Assembly (NCBI GenBank): GCA_025642065.1
Contig: JAODUP010000065.1
Span: 400,001-464,000 of the forward strand
DNA from: Paralvinella palmiformis
Taxonomy: Eukaryota > Annelida > Polychaeta > Terebellida > Alvinellidae
Direction of reading: 5' to 3'
DNA: 64,000 bases
In this document: positions 63,010 through 64,000 of the stretch, piece after piece
Layout of the letters: each line of letters begins with the position of its first letter
How positions within the stretch are numbered: position 1 is the stretch's first letter
The notes under the pieces: model-generated
The model's input: only the letters and a program-made list of their open reading frames with translations
The model's database searches: none
What the model was told of the DNA's origin: nothing
Made by a program: the position numbers and the translations under genes

Positions 63010-63207
63010 TACTAACTAGGATTCAGTGTTAGTTAGATGTAATACATAAAAGATATAGTGTACCACTTTATGGTAATTTTGCAGGTTGGGGGTGTAACTG
63101 CTCAGCAGATTGCTGTCTATGAGGAGTTTGCACGAGACACACCAGGATTTGTGTCTGCCACAGAGGAGCTAGGCCCTGGCACCAGAACCATGCTAAAACC
63201 ACAGATG
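43116..63207 (+). CDS. CNOT1: CNOT1, scaffold of the CCR4-NOT deadenylase, 5' two-thirds (partial at window end)
   Basis: CNOT1 is the cytoplasmic scaffold that holds the CAF1/CCR4 deadenylases and NOT modules. Exons read: 43116-43217, 45163-45270, 45392-45490, 45645-45825, 46724-46867, 46993-47105, 47443-47498, 48361-48487, 48845-48955, 49381-49548, 49864-49991, 50235-50364, 50509-50616, 51045-51164, 51305-51427, 51847-51999, 52302-52485, 53181-53386, 53510-53749, 54665-54938, 55451-55640, 56021-56299, 56573-56716, 57053-57232, 57545-57661, 57908-58018, 58133-58267, 59017-59310, 59703-59843, 60987-61137, 61979-62119, 62864-62968, 63085-63207. About 1660 codons, against 2376 in human. The start [15 protein letters not shown] is family-typical. 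Exons 1-17 form the N-terminal HEAT region; 17-19 a P/G/S/T-rich linker; 20-21 the first MIF4G-like (TTP-binding) region; 22 a low-complexity linker; 23-27 the CAF1-binding MIF4G; 28-33 the DUF3819 (CNOT9-binding) region. The C-terminal NOT1 domain lies outside. Frame conflicts occur at 51853-51855, the exon 18/19 join and 61002-61004. Confidence 0.96.
43615..43633 (+). promoter_or_regulatory. Second ETS/YY1-like site inside CNOT1 intron 1
   Basis: TTCCGC at about 43614-43619 is followed by ATATGGCGGC at 43624-43633, echoing the arrangement at the main promoter (TTCCGC then ATGGCGGCT). Possibly an alternative start or chance. Confidence 0.3.
43760..43860. repeat. Dispersed TCCAGGTCCTGGAAATGTCC repeat, copy 1
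   Basis: GGTTCCCACATTTCCTAG and CCAGGTCCTGGAAATGTCC recur at 53970-54070 and 61175-61345, all in CNOT1 introns and on the same strand. Family unknown. Confidence 0.55.
44060..44240. repeat. Direct repeat of TGCTC...CCGATGCTCGG units (CNOT1 intron 1)
   Basis: Two units, 44089-44135 and 44190-44236, share AATGCTC-like heads, a TTTATCA(C/T)C core and ATTCCGATGCTCGG ends. Related to the inverted repeat at 12055-12260. Confidence 0.5.
47418..47437. repeat. (AT)n microsatellite abutting CNOT1 exon 7 acceptor
   Basis: About ten AT units end 5 bases before the exon, leaving only TTACAG as acceptor context for exon 7 at 47443. Confidence 0.85.
52510..52805. repeat. AATTCC-rich dispersed repeat, copy B (CNOT1 intron 17)
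   Basis: Related to 15945-16235 along most of its length, and partly to 10145-10260. Begins near GGGGTCAATTCCATTTTG and ends near CCAGAATTGAATTGACCCC, which are roughly inverse of each other, suggesting terminal inverted repeats. Confidence 0.7.
52816..52849. repeat. (AT)n microsatellite
   Basis: About 17 AT units directly following repeat copy B in CNOT1 intron 17. Confidence 0.9.
53960..54100. repeat. Dispersed TCCAGGTCCTGGAAATGTCC repeat, copy 2
   Basis: Shares AAATGTCCTTGAATTTTAC, a CCACTTAAAACAAAAAA-like stretch and GTAGAAGAAAAC with the copy at 61175-61345. Confidence 0.6.
58423..58460. repeat. (GGT)n/(GTA)n trinucleotide microsatellite
   Basis: TAGTGGTGGTGGTGGTGG followed by imperfect GGTAGT units in CNOT1 intron 27. 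Confidence 0.8.
58594..58770 (+). repeat. tRNA-derived SINE (family of 115-296), plus strand
   Basis: The head TATGGCCTAACTGGTAGCCC (A box), TATTCAAACCCCGG (B box, about 58648-58661) and body TCCATTTAGCCTACCTTGTG match the minus-strand copies at 115 and 1533. It lies in CNOT1 intron 27. Confidence 0.7.
61175..61345. repeat. Dispersed TCCAGGTCCTGGAAATGTCC repeat, copy 3
   Basis: Contains TTCCAGGTCCTGGAAATGTG, CCACTTAGAACAAAAAAC and CCCTGTAGAAGAAAAC. It starts about 35 bases after CNOT1 exon 30. Confidence 0.6.
62158..62187. repeat. (CT)n microsatellite
   Basis: About 14 CT units, followed by a short (TG)n and a run of nine G, in CNOT1 intron 31. Confidence 0.9.
62975..63007. repeat. (GT)n microsatellite
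   Basis: About 16 GT units directly after the donor of CNOT1 exon 32. Confidence 0.9.
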
Positions 63208-64000
63208 GTAAGTAGTTAAATAGATAATGTTCCCTAGGGGTAGTTTTTGCTTAAAATCTGTTAGCATTAACAAATCAGTTTTCAATTGTACAGTAGGTTG
63301 CAATATACATAAACAATATTTATGTTCCAGTTCAGCAAGAAAACTTGTCATGATGAAAAATGTAAACGTAACCTGTGAAAAAAAATTGTGTTGAATGTTG
63401 TATCTGAATTGATGAACTCGTGAGTGTTTGTGAAAATGGATTGGGTTTTTGAAAAAAATCCTCCACCATACTAAATTTCGTTTTAAATAATGGGGCTTTC
63501 CAGAGGCATGCCAGTTAGAGCACTGCAAAGCTCTAAGTTGTGATTTTAAGCCATCCAATAACTATGTAAGATTTGATTCCATTGGTAAATGCACCTTGAC
63601 TACTGTAGGTTCCGGTCCTTAAGCCGAGACTTTGTGTCAACATTTTGACCCTTATTTTAAGGGGAAAAAATTTCAGCAGTGTGTTAGCAGCCATCTACTG
63701 ATCTAGACTCTAGATCTAGATGCAAACAGACATCAATCGTCATTTTGATTTAAACTTATGCAGTCATGGAGTGAAAATAGAAGTGAAACAAGTTGATGAT
63801 AATTATACATGGCTTTATAATGAAAATCATTATTTATATGTAGAATTATCAGATTTTTGTAATTATGAATAAATGAAGGCAGCGTCAGTAACAAGACAAC
63901 TCGTACCCAGACATTCCGTACTTAAGAGTGTCGTATCTCATTCGTTTGGTGGTATAGACATTTGGGTGCCCACTATACATATTTTGTCTGGGGATTTTTA
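63208..64000. other. CNOT1 intron 33, incomplete
   Basis: No exon with CNOT1 similarity is seen here. A degenerate SINE head may lie at about 63500-63560 (GCCAGTTAGAGCACTGCAAAG). The gene continues beyond the window. Confidence 0.5.

Overview
This is an animal nuclear genome window: AT-rich, full of (AT)n microsatellites, with intron-rich genes, GT-AG introns and many retro- and DNA-transposon remnants. The proteins read clearly as metazoan, and the repeats (tRNA-derived SINEs, a Ty3/Gypsy element, pogo-like elements) fit a lophotrochozoan. My best guess is a mollusc, but no sequence here fixes the species.

Layout. 1-15.4 kb holds repeats and dead coding fragments: a CpG-rich ORF-less block (300-1440) between two SINE copies, a LINE remnant on the minus strand (1.86-4.08 kb), foldback AT-rich repeats (4.3 and 5.8 kb), SINEs, an unrecognised broken coding remnant on the minus strand (8.2-9.2 kb), a pogo-family 3' tail (9.3-9.5 kb), a MITE with about 50-bp inverted ends and 9-bp flanking direct repeats (12.8-13.4 kb), and two short transposase-type DNA-binding fragments (14.1-14.7 kb). 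15.5-40.6 kb is UTP4 (cirhin), 17 coding exons on the plus strand, complete and open (676 codons plus stop). Its introns contain a pogo-like transposase remnant (22.6-23.5 kb) and a decayed 6.1-kb Ty3/Gypsy LTR element on the opposite strand (28.15-34.24 kb). 40.6-42.9 kb is intergenic. 42.9 kb to the window end is CNOT1, 33 coding exons on the plus strand, with about the C-terminal third beyond the window.

Function. UTP4 belongs to the t-UTP/UTPA part of the small-subunit processome, in nucleolar 18S pre-rRNA transcription and processing. CNOT1 is the scaffold of the CCR4-NOT deadenylase in mRNA decay and translational repression. Both are housekeeping genes, arranged tail-to-head. I see no operon-like link and no novel multi-gene system. 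The points most worth checking are three single-base reading-frame conflicts in CNOT1 (two of them an extra base in a short homopolymer run), a run of uORFs before the CNOT1 start, splice acceptors built from (AT)n repeats, and the Gypsy LTR edge lying 35 bp before a UTP4 exon.
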